From the NCBI GenBank assembly GCA_009746045.1, contig RPFO01000406.1, positions 913,159 to 977,158 of the forward strand: a DNA stretch of 64,000 bases, given 5' to 3'. The DNA is from Mesostigma viride. Taxonomy: Eukaryota > Streptophyta > Mesostigmatophyceae > Mesostigmatales > Mesostigmataceae. The notes below the pieces were generated by a model. It saw only the letters and a program-made list of their open reading frames with translations, was not told the DNA's origin and did no database searches. Shown piece after piece: positions 53,183 to 64,000 of the stretch (position 1 is its first letter; each line of letters starts with the position of its first letter). A program made the position numbers and the translations under genes.

Positions 53183-53788
53183 CTATGTGGCTTGGGTGAC
53201 AGCAGAGTCAGCAGCCAAAGACTTGAGCGCGCCTTGCACAGACTTGAGCTCAGAGGTGATCGCCTGCAGGTCAGTGGGGTCGGCTGCGCCGGCAGGGGTG
53301 TCGGCATCGGCCGAGGTGTCGGATGCGGCCGCGATGGTCGCCAGCGGTTTGCAGAGTTCAGGACAGCATGTCAAGAGGCAGGAGGTGCGTAGCTGGTCGT
53401 CTTCCCATTTCCGCCACTCAGCGGGGCCGTCAGGCACAGCCGCGCCGGTCTTGGGGTGGCGGATGATGTCGTCGGCGTCGTATCGGAATTTGAGGATTTG
53501 CAGCACGTTGTCGACCGGCATGGTGAAAAATGCCCCAAAGTCGGCCGGTTCCAGGCGGGTGCCAAGGCTCGTATATTTGGTTAAAGCAGACGGTGAAGGC
53601 GGTGGCTTGGCAGGCGTGGGGGTAGCCTCGACGGCCATGGAAGTGATTTCCGTGGTACGCGGCTTCTTGGGAGCGGTGCCGACGAGAGGGCTGGCTGCGG
53701 CAAGAACGTCTCCCAGCGAGCGGGTTTCTGGGGCGGCAAGTGGGGGAATGGTTTTAACTAACCCGAGGGTGAACCTGGGTTGGGACAA
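53183..53788 (-). CDS. Type 1 LINE ORF1, N-terminal part
   Basis: About 200 codons. Pro/Thr-rich N-terminus, a middle part YTSLGTRLEPADFGAFFTMP and LQILKFRYDADDIIRHP, then a helical region DLQAITSELKSVQGALKSLA that looks like the ORF1 coiled coil. There is no ATG at the upstream end in either copy; the frame opens after a stop or from a TTG. It ends at an in-frame TAG (QAT-stop); six codons later (LELKAA) comes the ATG of the next segment (MATPPPK) in the same frame. So this and 49837-50448 are probably one ORF1 with an amber mutation, split by the type 2 LINE. An identical copy lies at 40018-40573. Confidence 0.7.
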   Translation of the reverse strand: MSQPRFTLGLVKTIPPLAAPETRSLGDVLAAASPLVGTAPKKPRTTEITSMAVEATPTPAKPPPSPSALTKYTSLGTRLEPADFGAFFTMPVDNVLQILKFRYDADDIIRHPKTGAAVPDGPAEWRKWEDDQLRTSCLLTCCPELCKPLATIAAASDTSADADTPAGAADPTDLQAITSELKSVQGALKSLAADSAVTQAT

Positions 53789-55325
53789 GGTACCCCCATA
53801 GCTAGGTAGTTCAGTTTTCTTTTTTGCATGTCCTACGTATTTTTCGGCTGTTAGCCATGTAAGGAGATGTGGGTAGAGCAGGGCACAGCTGCTGTGGGCT
53901 GGCCCTGCTCACATATTAGTGTGCTCACTCTAGCATACAGATGGCAGTGTTGGGCCATCTGGTAGACATGTCTGTATTATTCCATCGTATAGAGCTAGCA
54001 CACATATTGTAATAAACTTGATGTTTTGTGGTGATGCATGCAACTCAAATCAAGGCCAGAAAAAATGGATTTGGTGAGCTATGCTCATTTTATCTATGAC
54101 TAACCTGCTGAGCGGAGAATGCAACGCCGTATAGAACAAAGAGAAACAAAAAATTTCTGAAAATATATATATTTTTGTGCTGGCACCTGTACCCCAGCCA
54201 CCCAGGTACGGGTTGGCTGGACAGCTGGTTGCTATAAAAGGTGGGCTTCCATTCTAGGGAAGCAGGTTGTTTCTTTTGCCTCCCACCCACCCACCCTGGC
54301 AAAAAGGGGTAGAGCAGCGGCACAGCTGCTGTGGGCTGGCCCTGCTCACATATTAGTGTGCTCACCCTAGCATACAGATGGCCGTGCTGCCATCTGGTAG
54401 ACATGTGTCTCTGTTATTCCACCGTATAGAGCTTACACACATATTGTATGTGGTTGTCTCTTTGATATTGTAATAAATTTGATGTTTTGTGGTGATGCAT
54501 GCAACGCAAAGCAAGGCCAGAAATGGATCGTGTCAATCATATTACTCTTAAAATAGAGACTGTATATGCAAAAGGAAAACGTCGAAATGGGCCAGACCTC
54601 AGGTAAACACAACAACTCCTCTGGACACGCGATAAGCATCTTATATGCACTTTCGTCCCAATCTAGCAACAATTCCTTGCCGGTAAAATGTAGGGGGATT
54701 TGCTTCTCGCCGTCGTAGGCCTAATCGCCTGTCAATCCGCAGTTTACTCTCACCCGGGTGAGCGACCGGTAGGGATTTGCTGCGGGAATATCTGTGATGA
54801 CGGTGGGGTGGAGCACACCGGACTAACAATCGTCGGCGCTGGAGTAGGTGTTCAAGCGGCATCTTCGCATTACGGTTCCCAACCACTCAAGCAGTCAACG
54901 TCGTAGTTGCTTGCTAAAAAGATATTTATAAGTAATATATCGTCTGATGTTTCTTATGGTTGAATGTGTATAATGAACACGGTCCAGCAATGATAACACG
55001 ACTCTATTGTCACTAGAGAGCACTAAGTTCCCAGTAGGTTCGTAGTAGGTTGAGTCTCATACCGGTTATTAGCCCCTATAGCCGGAATTCTCTGCTGCTG
55101 GCTGCGGCGTGGGACACAACAACAACAGTTACAACAACAACAACAACAACAACAACAACCGGTAATTAGGTTGAGCTGTTGCAACTTGCAGACTTCAGAG
55201 GGATTGTTCGCCTTAGAAGAATTCGCCATCGTGTTCGCGTGTTCGGTCATTGTTGTTTTCGTTGTTTTCGTCTCTCCCAAATGATAAGTCTGTTATTGAA
55301 TATATAACTCTGTTGCACCTTACTC

Positions 55326-55446
55326 GGCATGATTCGTTCATACCAGGCAGAACACACCGCATCTCATCAGACCTGCGAAGTTAAGCTGCCTTGGCCCAGT
55401 TTAGTAGCCGTGACGGCACGCGAATCCCTGGTGACGAATTGTACCC
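55326..55446 (+). pseudogene. 5S rRNA-like pseudogene, array copy 3
   Basis: Same as the other two but with CTTGGCCCAG for CTTGGGCCAG and a short deletion turning AGTGTGATCGGTGACGG into AGCCGTGACGG. This removes part of the internal promoter between box A and box C, so transcription by TFIIIA/pol III would probably fail. Confidence 0.65.
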
Positions 55447-55768
55447 TTTGCTTCGTTCCCATTTTGAGCAATTTATTTTGCTAGCTCTTACCTACATTTC
55501 TTTTGCCAATGTTTTAACGCACCGCGCCCGCCTTTTCCACCAGGGAATGCCAGTTCACACTACACCGCCTCGCCCGTACGAACACATGTTGTTGTTGTTC
55601 TTGTTCTTGTTCTTGTGTCCCACGCAGCAGTCAGCAGCAGAGAATTCTATTATTAGTGGCCGAGGGCCGGATATATTTAGTATCGGTGGTACTAACGAAC
55701 ACATGTAGGTTGGATCTACGCATATCAACACTATCTATAATGCCACGTAGGGCGGCGCTGGTCCCGAC

Positions 55769-56757
55769 CAGTGAGGGTTGGGCGTATGTAAAGGGGGTGA
55801 GGAGTTGAAGTAACGTAAACTGACACGTAAAATGGAAAAAAGGGTGGCGTAAAACGTAAAATCGACGTAAAGGTTTACGTAAGGAAAGTAAATACGTAAC
55901 GTAACGTAAAAATGTAAAACCACACTAAAGCTCATGCAGAAGCTCATATTTCCCACAATTTCCACAAGATTTCCATGCAAAAACTAGACACTGCACTGTC
56001 TGAAGTGAGACAACTATGCCTAGACGCATCTGTCTGTGCACCACCTGGCGCCGCGCCGACGCGGCGCGACGCAGCGCCATTGGGCCTACAAGAGCCCCAT
56101 CACCTTGCAACCACCAGCCGACATTCCCACACGGGTTTACGTTACGTCCAGTTTACGTTATACGTCTTTACGCGTAAAATGACGTAGAAAGGCAACGTAA
56201 AGGATGACGTACGTAAAGGCATTACGTGCCCATTTTTGCCACGTAAGGCGTATAACCTAAAACACACGTAGTTACGTCAACGTAATTACGTGTTAATTAA
56301 TTAATTAATTAGGAACATAACTCCGTTGGGAGTATATGTACCACATAGCCCAGAGAAGGGGCATAATATGGCCTATCATACATTCTAAGCTACTTCCTGC
56401 AAGGGTGGGAATGTAAAGGACCCTTGCTCTAGGTGCACCAGGGCACTTGCATCCCCATGATATTCAAGCTATGCCCAGCGATCGAAGGGGGAGCCTGTCA
56501 TGGGGGGAAGATCAGCATAGCTATACAAAAAGCTAGGGCATGGCGTCTCAGCAGAGAGTGACTCCCTGCATGGGCAAAACATAACTAAATAAAGCTAGGC
56601 ATCATCTGGAGGGTGGCTCATCATAGGCACACGTGTACATGATTAAATAAAAGCGCGTGGCTTAGCTGGGATAGTGCCTCTTTTTATTTTTATTACGTGC
56701 CTCTTTTTATTTTAATTACGTGTTCACGTAACGTAAACCCTTTTACGCCCAACCTTG
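55769..56757. mobile_element. hAT-like element with ACGTAA arrays, copy 3
   Basis: Array copy of 25244-26231. TSD-like flanks at 55761-55768 and 56758-56765. Confidence 0.75.
56293..56712 (-). mobile_element. Half-LINE 3' UTR insertion, copy 3
   Basis: Array copy of 25767-26186. TSD TAATTACGTG at 56283-56292 and 56713-56722. Confidence 0.82.
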
Positions 56758-56870
56758 GTCCAGACCACACAGAGCACCAATGGTCCAGGCCATAAAGTAC
56801 GTAGCGCGGCGCGACTGCACTGCAGCCCACAGTATGTACTGAACAATTGACACGTCACTGGACCGAGTAA

Positions 56871-57381
56871 AAAAAAAAATTAATTAAATTATAACTGATG
56901 ACTCCGTTGGGAGAGCATGTAGCACATTTTCCCTTACTGGATGGATGGAGGTGGGCGAAGCCGCGAAACCGAGCTATTAATCTCAGATTATCAGTACTCT
57001 AATTAGCTAATCTAATCTAGAAAACCCTCGCTACTCTACTACTCAGCGAAGCGCCCCTTCCTCTTGGGGGGAGGGGGCTTGCCCACAGGTGCTGGCGTGT
57101 GAGCCTGGACAATCGTCTTCCCGACTTCTTCTTGTTCTGCATAGCAGTCCATTGAGCAAGAGAGAGGGAGTGAATGCGATGTTCAAACAGGGCTGGGACC
57201 ACTAGCTAGGTCGGCCAGCAACTGCTGTGGATAGGTCATGGCATGTTTACCCATCTTTCTAGGAATGTCCTTGGGGCCAGGCCAGGTCAGGATATGCCGC
57301 CCCGGCTGGCCAAGCCACTGGGGGCCGACCCGGCAGACCGAGGTCGGTGTCTACCTGAGTGGTGCGAGTGCTCAAGATGGA
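56871..57381 (-). mobile_element. 5'-truncated type 1 LINE, copy 3
   Basis: Array copy of 26345-26854. TSD at 56859-56870 and 57382-57393. Confidence 0.85.
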
Positions 57382-57605
57382 TGGACCGAGTAACAACCGG
57401 TCAAAAGGTCCTAACTACACGTAAACGTAGAAAAGTCAACAGTCGTAACCACGGACTGTTTCGGAATAGTAGCTGAGGCCACCAAGAACGTTAAGCCTCA
57501 ATCAACTTACGGCTGTACAAACACAGTTTGTTACCCGCCGTAACACGCTAGGGCTGAGGGTTCGGGATGTGGCCCATCCTGGCCATGCACCCCCTTCTCG
57601 AGCCA

Positions 57606-57850
57606 GGGCCCACGGTCGGTGCCCTTGTGCTGCGCAACCCCAAGACTGCGCAGGGGGCGGCCCAGCACGTCCTTGTCCGGGATCCACTTTCTTTGTGGCT
57701 CCTGCGTCGCCATGACGGCTGGCCAGCCCCTGGATGAACTTCTTTTTCGGGGTTTAACGTACAGCCAGACTAGGCAGCAGTGGGAGGCTGTGCAAGCCCG
57801 CATGGGCATTCCGGGGATGTTTTCTTTTCACAGCCTCCGACATGGGGGGG
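57606..57850 (+). pseudogene. YR 5' piece, copy 3
   Basis: Same as 44399-44643, also without the chromovirus. Confidence 0.82.
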
Positions 57851-58981
57851 CCAACCAGGTAGACACATCACGTGGCCCCCCGCAAGACTGCGCCCAGCTC
57901 AGCCTGGCCGGCACCTACTACTACTCACCTCTGGCCGGGCCCCGCAATGCTAGACGCCGCAAGGCCCTCACCTTCAAAGAATAGCTAGTAGAGGACATGG
58001 GGGGTCTAGGCCTCTCTGTGATTTGGCACAAGATGATGGACATTGAGGCCAACTTGTGCAGGGCCCAGGTCATAGAGTCCTCAACGAACCCCCTCCCGTG
58101 GGGATCGGGCTTCGAAGCGCCCGCGTGTTTGCAAACGCGGGAAGCATGCTAGACAAGACCCCTACTAGGGTAGAGGGCACCATAGATATAGAGTTGGCTT
58201 GATGTTGTAGATAGATTAGACCGGTAGGATTGCGTGTACATACCCATCCATCCATCATCCATCCATCCATCCATCCATCCATCCATCCATCCATCCATCC
58301 ATCCATCCATCCATCCATCCATCCATCCATCCATCCATCCATCCATCCATCCATCCATCCATCCATCCATCCATCCATCCATCCATCCATCCATCCATCC
58401 ATCCATCCATCCATCCATCCATCCATCCATCCATCCATCCATCCATCCATCCATCCATCCATCCATCCATCCATCCATCCATCCATCCATCCATCCATCC
58501 ATCCATCCATCCATCCATCCATCCATCCATCCATCATCCATCCATCCATCCATCCATCCATCCATCCATCCATCCATCCATCCATCCATCCATCCATCCA
58601 TCCATCCATCCATCCATCCATCCATCCATCCATCCATCCATCCATCCATCCATCCATCCATCCATCCATCCATCCATCCATCCATCCATCCATCCATCCA
58701 TCCATCCATCCATCCATCCATCCATCCATCCATCCATCCATCCATCCATCCATCCATCCATCCATCCATCCATCCATCCATCCATCCATCCATCCATCCA
58801 TCCATCCATCCATCCATCCATCCATCCATCCATCCATCCATCCATCCATCCATCCATCCATCCATCCATCCATCCATCCATCCATCCATCCATCCATCCA
58901 TCCATCCATGAGTTCCATCAGGGTTAATGCTCCGTGACTCCCCAACGGGAGCACGATTTTTTGATATACACTAATTAATTA
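57851..58981 (+). mobile_element. Type 3 LINE end with (CATC)n, copy 3
   Basis: Array copy of 37498-38556. TSD ATGGGGGGG at 57842-57850 and 58982-58990. Confidence 0.85.
58244..58909. repeat. (CATC)n microsatellite, copy 3 (~666 bp)
   Basis: Array with two phase slips (near 58255 and 58534). Confidence 0.98.
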
Positions 58982-59155
58982 ATGGGGGGGGCGACGCACG
59001 GCGCCATCGCGGGCGAGTCGGCGGAGGCCATTCAGCTGCGCGGCCGGTGGGCTTCGGCCCTCTCGGTCACGCGCTACATTGGCCTCCACCGCAGCCTCCT
59101 GGGGCGGGACATCCTGCCCGCCCTCTGGGCTCAGGCGGCCCGGCCTGGGTTTTGA
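58982..59155 (+). pseudogene. YR C-terminus, copy 3
   Basis: Same as 38557-38730, stop TGA at 59153-59155. Confidence 0.82.
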
Positions 59156-61119
59156 CCCAGCGGCCTTTGGGCGCCACTTCGGTGGCGTCGAGCTTCCAGT
59201 TTTCATCTCTCGCCTTTTAGCTATCAACTGTCTGTGACCTCACCCTTGTGTGGGAGGTCAGGGGGGGAATTAAATTAAATTAAATTAAATTAAATTAAAT
59301 TAAATTAAATCAAATTATAAAATGACTCCGGCCGTTGGGAGATCATGTAGCACATAATCCCGTGGATGGATGGAGGGGGGGGGGCAAAGCCGCGAAACCG
59401 AACTACATGTAATCTAACTCTAAGCTAATCTAATCTAGAAAACCCTACTTATTCTACTCAGCAAACTGAGCAAAGCGCCCCTTCCGCTTGGGGGGAGGGG
59501 GCTTGCCCACAGGGGCGGGCGTAGTATGAGCCTGGACAATGGTTTTCCACTGCCTCCTCTTGTCCTGTATAGCAGTCCAAGCAAGAGAGAGGGAGTGAAT
59601 GCGATGTTCAAACTGCGCTGGGACCACTACAGGGGTCACACGCAGTATCGCAACAAGAATCGCAACTACGCAACTTTCCAGGAGGACCAAAAAACACTTT
59701 TGTTGCGATTCTTGCGAGGACCGATTTGGACGAAAAGTTGCGAAACGGCAAACGCGTGGTATCGCAACTAAAGATACACCCCGACGTGAAGTATGTCACT
59801 CCTTGGCTGACCGGCGCGAAGAATCAACCGAACTGAAATGAGCGGCGTCAGAAAAATGCTATAGCCGCAGTCGCGCAACATCTAATGATGCGCACATTAT
59901 CTCGGGCTGGTTTTTACTTTTTACTGCGTCTACACGCGTTAATCATCACGGGGGTGACGATGAAAGGCAGCACTTGTTATTAGCTTCTGTATCATTGAAA
60001 TTTTCGCAACCAGTAGTTTTCGTATGATGTATTTCGCGTATTTCATCATCGTTCAGGGCCAGGAAAGTCTCGACGCCGTGATGAGATTGCCTTTCTGTCA
60101 TGAGATTGCTAGCTTTCCGCTAGCCTTCTTTTTGCGGTTTCGGCATGGCGCAGTTTAGTGTACCTGCGGATACCGTCAACAAGGTAAAGTCGTTATATCA
60201 TTCGGTAAGTAATCTCGGACACGTTGTTGAAGGTTTGTGGTGTTAAGTTCGCTAACTTACTACTCCTGTGTACTAGTTTGTGGTTGTGGTTTTGTACAAC
60301 CGTCGTCGTAAGATTTTCATCAGTTTTGTTCATGATTAGCTGCGTCTGTACCTAATTTTCTAGAATGACGATTGATTTAACATCTAAAGGAGTTGTAGAT
60401 GGTAGCACGATGGTTTCTATTGCCTAAATTCTTCAGGAAAGATGGTATCATGGCCAGTTTTTTGTCAGCCTTTTGGCTTTGCTAGTAAAGGACGCCTGTG
60501 CAGTTGTGCAGTCCGTGCAACATCTATGGAGGCCCCAGTGCCTTGCTGACGTAGAAAAGAAGTTCGATGCAGTGTTTGTATATTTTCATCCTAGGCATGC
60601 AAATGGAGGTCATTTCTCATGTTCTGGATGCATGGGTAACACCGCCCCTTGCACCCCCTTGCTACGTGTGCATTTGGGCCTTGGTTTGTGAAGACGTCCA
60701 ATATTGCATTATCACTTAACATTGCATTGTAAGTGTCTTTTTTATCGCACCCGTGCACCCCCCTGAGATTAGTGCTGTATTTAGCACCCATAGGACATAT
60801 AGGACATTGCAACATGACTAATGACATGACCCCGAAGTAACTCCCTATATGCGTGTGCTTTGGTCCCAGTATGGACACTAGATTGTTATCAGGCTGGTTT
60901 CTGGACATTATCATGCAAGGTGCAACCAGCCATAATTAGGGGTAGAGTTACACACTGGTCATCCAAGGGCTAAGTGCAGGCCAGCACGCGGTAAAATGGT
61001 GACTGTGCATTAATATTAAAAAATTAAATTACGACACGCAGACGCTACGCGTTGATCAGGCGTCGCGTGACCGCCATGCGAACATTAATAGTTGTCGCGT
61101 ATATTACATCCTCAATGAT

Positions 61120-61290
61120 GTGGAGGCGGAGATGGAATGAGTATCTATAATGTAACCTTGAGTGACAGGGTTGCTGACACCACGGCCCGAATCACTGTTA
61201 TTACACTTGTACTGAATTGGGTCACATGCATACCCCCACCGACTTGGGGTTGGTATCCTTTATATATCCTGCCATGGACTGGAATCGTTG
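61120..61290 (-). mobile_element. Old, diverged type 2 LINE 3' end inside the TA transposon
   Basis: Reads similarly to 50520-50660 (CACGGCCCGAATCACTG against CGCGGCCCGAATCGCTA; GGTCACATGC and CTTGGGGTTGGTATCCTT also align) but is much more diverged than other type 2 copies. Suggests the transposon picked it up long ago. Confidence 0.55.
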
Positions 61291-61399
61291 TCTCCTTGAA
61301 TACATGTATAACTCACATGGGTCAGGGGGCCTGCCCATATTCACCACTATATTAATCCCTAAAAGGTGCTTACACTGTCCTCGGTCGCATTCATGCATG

Positions 61400-62160
61400 C
61401 ATTCGCGTATCCATGCATGCAATCACTTCCATCCCTGCAAGCATTCACGCATCCATGCATGCAAACACCATCCATCCACGCAAGCATTCACGTATCCATG
61501 CATGCAAACACCATCCACCCCAAGCATTCACACATTCATGCATGCAAACACCATCCATCCATGCTAGCATTCACGTATCCATGCATGCAAACACCACCCA
61601 TCCGTGCAAGCATTCACGTATCCATGCATGCAAACACCATCCACCCAGGCAAGCATTCACGTATCCATGCATGCAAACACCACCCATCCGTGCAAGCATT
61701 CACGCATCCATGCATGCAAACACCATCCACCCATGCAAGCATTCACGTATCCATGCATGCAAACACCATCCACCCCAAGCTTTCAGGTATCCATGCATGC
61801 AAACACCACCCATCCATGCATGCAAACACCATCCACCCATGCAAGCATTCACACATTCATGCATGCAAACACCATCCATCCCTGCAAGCATTTACGTATC
61901 CATGCATGCAAACACCACCCATCCCTGCAAGCATTCACGTATCCATGCATGCAAACACCATCCATCCCTGCAAGCATTCACGTATCCACGCATGCAAACA
62001 CCATCCATCCCTGCAAGCATTAATGCAATATCGATTCGTGTAATTAGCACCCATCCTGCGAGCATCCATGCAATTACCACCCATCCTGCGAACATTCACG
62101 TGCAATCCATGCATGCAGACACCGCCATCCATTCGATGCAAGCATTCACGTTTCCATGCA
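61400..62160. repeat. Minisatellite, ~43-bp unit
   Basis: About 14 imperfect units containing CATGCATGCAAACACCATCC and GCAAGCATTCACGTATC. Unit length varies slightly. The unit lacks stops in several frames, which generates overlapping long frames (61366-62043, 61413-62285, 61604-62023) that are not genes. Confidence 0.92.
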
Positions 62161-63653
62161 GCCACCCATCCTCGGCCCGCAGCATCAGGGTGAACACAGC
62201 ATTTCCCTTGCCCGGCCTGCGGCCGGACTGTAACACTGGACTGTCTCACCGCTTTAACAAAGACGGTTCAGGGCGATATATGTAGTCGCCTCAAAGTTGC
62301 ACCCGCACGGCCAGCAAATGCTGGGCCGCTGCCATCCCCACTTCACAAACACACCCTCTTTCAGAATCTGTCCAGTATTGTTGCCTAATGCATCCCCGTT
62401 CGAAAGAGCGACATAATGAAACCACACTGTGAATGAAACAACGCAGTTTGTTTAACATGCCACGGCGCCGACTATACCTCAAGACCATAGCTGTGTAATG
62501 TCGGCGGGACAATGACGGGGTAATGACGCGCAATGACGAGACGATGACGCGCGTGATGATTAGGGAACTGTTTGATAACGAAAAGTTAGTGGTTGTAGAC
62601 TAATTATAGGTCGTTGATTATTCAATGAAGAGGCGGCACACTTATGTTTTTGTTCATTATTGCACTGACTTCTGCGCGATGAATCCCACTGAACTGAACT
62701 GAACACCGCGCGGCCAATCAATCGTCAACGGCGGTAACTATTGCAAGTACATATCGGATCCTGCACGCCGACTGGCGACAATTTATTCCTTCCGGCGCAC
62801 GTGTACGGCGTACTTTTGGTATACTTGCCAGGTTTGTTGCGATTCTGTTGCATTGCGGAACTCTAGAATTGGTGGGTTTTCAGTTGCGGAACTAGGTGTT
62901 GCGATACTCGAGCACGCTCCCATTTTTCATCCAAACATCACTTTTGAAAAGTGAAGGTGCCATGGTGTGCCCATACCTGCCCTTAATCGAAGTGGATGAT
63001 AAAAATTTTTTTTTTGAGTTGCGATTCTTGTTGCGATACTGCGTGTGACCCCTGTAGGTCAGCCATCAACTGCTGTGGGTAGGTCATGACATGTTTGCCT
63101 ACCTTCTTAGGAATGTCCTTAGGGCCAGGCCAGGTCAGGATATGCCGTCCTGGCTGGCCAAGCCGCTGTGGGCCGGCCAGACCGAGGGCGGTGTCTACCT
63201 GGCTGGTGCGAGCAAGATGTCCTACGAATGCTGTCCTACGCTGTCTAATCTCGTCCGAAATGCGAGGCATGCCCTGGTACAAAGATTCTAGATGCCTATG
63301 CGTGTCAAACCCTACATTCAGGGCCTGACGGAGCATCCTGGTTACCGTGCCGTTTAGCTTGGCCGCCATGCAGCGTGTCCGTGAGCGTCCATGCCTCGGC
63401 GCCATACGTGAGCATCGTGAGGACCAGGACCTTGAGGAGCATGCGCTTGCGGTGCTCGCCGAGGACCTTTGAGTGCCAGTAGGTTTTCAGCGAACGATGC
63501 CGAGCCCAGGCCAGGCCGATGCGGGTGTCCACATCGGCGGCGGTGTCAGGAAGCATGCTTCCCAGCATGCAGTTTAAAGCGATCACGAAACGGGACCTCC
63601 GTCCCGTCTAGCAGCCGTGGTAGCGGCGGGCGACTGGAAGCCCCAATCACCAT

Positions 63654-63890
63654 TAATTAATTAATTAATTAAACTCGTGCTCCCGTTGGGGAGTCACGGA
63701 GCACCGAAGTGCTTTTAATCCCTGTGTGTGCACTACAGGAGAAAGGGCAGAGACCCCCAGTCTCCTTCATGCCAAAGGCATGCCACAGCTGCAATCGGGC
63801 GCGGCTAGCTAAAAGGACAGGCTAACGATCCGGCAAACTGTGGGTGCAATAAGACCCATGTGAGCATATCATAGCAAGCCATCACACATA
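63654..63890 (-). mobile_element. Short type 3-like LINE end, TSD CCAATCACCAT
   Basis: 237-bp insertion with (TTAA)n at its left end, then hairpin GCTCCCGTTGGGGAGTCACG. TSD CCAATCACCAT at 63643-63653 and 63891-63901; copy 2 has a single CCAATCACCAT at about 46990. Non-coding. Confidence 0.88.
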
Positions 63891-64000
63891 CCAATCACCA
63901 TAGCCTCAGTTTTGACACTAATCTCCAACCCCACCGCCCGCGCCTCCAAACCCAGACAGTCCAGCCAGGTCTGAATGTGCTCCGGGCGCGCGATGAGGGT

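Larger units (their letters stand above)
41309..54530. repeat. Tandem array unit, copy 2 (13.2 kb)
   Basis: Most complete unit: 5S-like cassette, hAT-like element, YR gene with LINE insertion, then the whole type 1 LINE on the minus strand with its type 2 LINE insertion. It ends at the LINE 5' region, which joins straight onto copy 3. Confidence 0.92.
46037..54530 (-). mobile_element. Type 1 LINE, full length, interrupted by a type 2 LINE
   Basis: Minus strand, 5' to 3': 5' region with direct repeats (54530-53789), ORF1 N-terminus (53788-53165), type 2 LINE insertion (53156-50449), ORF1 C-terminus (50448-49837), ORF2 endonuclease-RT (49760-46228), 3' UTR with hairpin, and (AATTT)n tail (46085-46037). 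Without the insertion it is about 5.8 kb. The 5' boundary coincides with the array junction, so it may be cut. Confidence 0.85.
59630..63055. mobile_element. 3.4-kb transposon, 38-bp TIRs, TA duplication
   Basis: Perfect 38-bp terminal inverted repeats starting CAGGGGTCACACGCAGTATC (59630-59667 and 63018-63055). Flanked by TA (59628-59629, 63056-63057); the empty site in copy 2 (about 46401) has a single TA in CCACTAGGTC. Several further TTGCGAT motifs lie inside both ends. TA duplication is typical of Tc1/mariner and relatives, but the TIR does not match a family I know and no transposase is encoded. The interior carries a minisatellite and a diverged LINE end. Confidence 0.92.
54531..64000. 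repeat. Tandem array unit, copy 3 (runs off the window)
   Basis: Nearly identical to copy 2 up to 59629, with indels in the 5S-like gene and the microsatellite. It then carries the 3.4-kb TA transposon and a short tailed insertion in its type 1 LINE. Confidence 0.92.
59268..64000 (-). mobile_element. Type 1 LINE, copy 3, interrupted twice
   Basis: (AATTT)n tail from 59268, ORF2 C-terminus (FAQFAE end at 59454) to 59627, interrupted by the TA transposon, then 63056-63653 (HLARTS, TRMLRQALN, LTYGAEAWTL), a short tailed insertion, and 63891-64000 where the window ends. Confidence 0.88.

Noticed and set aside
61400-62160. CRISPR array
   Set aside because: Units are contiguous with no unique spacers, in a eukaryotic transposon.
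61366-62285. Frames of up to 290 codons rich in MHANTIHP
   Set aside because: Stop-free 43-bp minisatellite; overlapping frames on both strands show no single coding frame.

Overview
This is a eukaryotic genomic window made almost entirely of mobile DNA, mostly inserted into other mobile DNA. I found no convincing host protein-coding gene. Evidence for a eukaryote: a chromodomain Ty3/gypsy retrotransposon with LTRs, Ty1/copia remains, several non-LTR (LINE) families, DNA transposons with terminal inverted repeats and target-site duplications (TSDs), a 5S rRNA-like sequence, long simple-sequence arrays, and standard stop codons. The lineage cannot be fixed from the sequence. An alga, a fungus or another microbial eukaryote with a transposon-rich genome would all fit.

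Layout. 1-6.2 kb: a decayed Ty1/copia pol split by a 667-bp insertion whose two ends are each a 76-bp palindrome, then a pair of ~525-bp direct repeats and a pair of ~710-bp inverted repeats. 6.2-11.3 kb: a LINE ORF1 relic split by a 3.9-kb non-coding insertion, then an (AAGT)n-tailed LINE end. 11.3-16.5 kb: a LINE with a RING finger, zinc fingers, reverse transcriptase (RT) and a restriction-enzyme-like endonuclease, with the 3' end of a sister copy just upstream. 16.4-18.1 kb: a non-coding element with ATACGG/CGTATT arrays at both ends. 18.1-19.9 kb: no gene seen. 19.9-23.8 kb: a nest of at least seven insertions, most with readable TSDs.

24.0-64.0 kb: a tandem array of a ~13.2-kb segment in three copies starting at 23999, 41309 and 54531. 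Each copy carries a 5S rRNA-like sequence, a hAT-like non-autonomous element with ACGTAA arrays, a tyrosine recombinase (YR) gene broken by a LINE with a (CATC)n array, and a minus-strand LINE called type 1 here. Copy 1 also holds a 10.2-kb chromovirus (27275-37443) and lacks ~6 kb of the type 1 LINE. Copy 2 holds the fullest type 1 LINE, interrupted by a type 2 LINE that is itself interrupted by a TTAA-duplicating transposon. Copy 3 has its type 1 LINE interrupted by a 3.4-kb TA-duplicating transposon and a short tailed insertion. Uninterrupted copies elsewhere in the window act as empty sites, so many boundaries and insertion orders are read directly.

How the parts work together: the autonomous-type modules are the chromovirus (gag, protease, RT-RNase H, integrase with chromodomain, plus two accessory ORFs), the RING/REL LINE, and the type 1 LINE (ORF1 and endonuclease-RT ORF2). 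Type 1, 2 and 3 LINE ends share short 3' hairpins followed by simple tails such as (TTAA)n, (AATTT)n or (CAATT)n. ORF1-only and tail-only insertions look like products of that machinery. Most reading frames carry frameshifts, several at homopolymer runs, so sequence error and genuine decay cannot be separated here.
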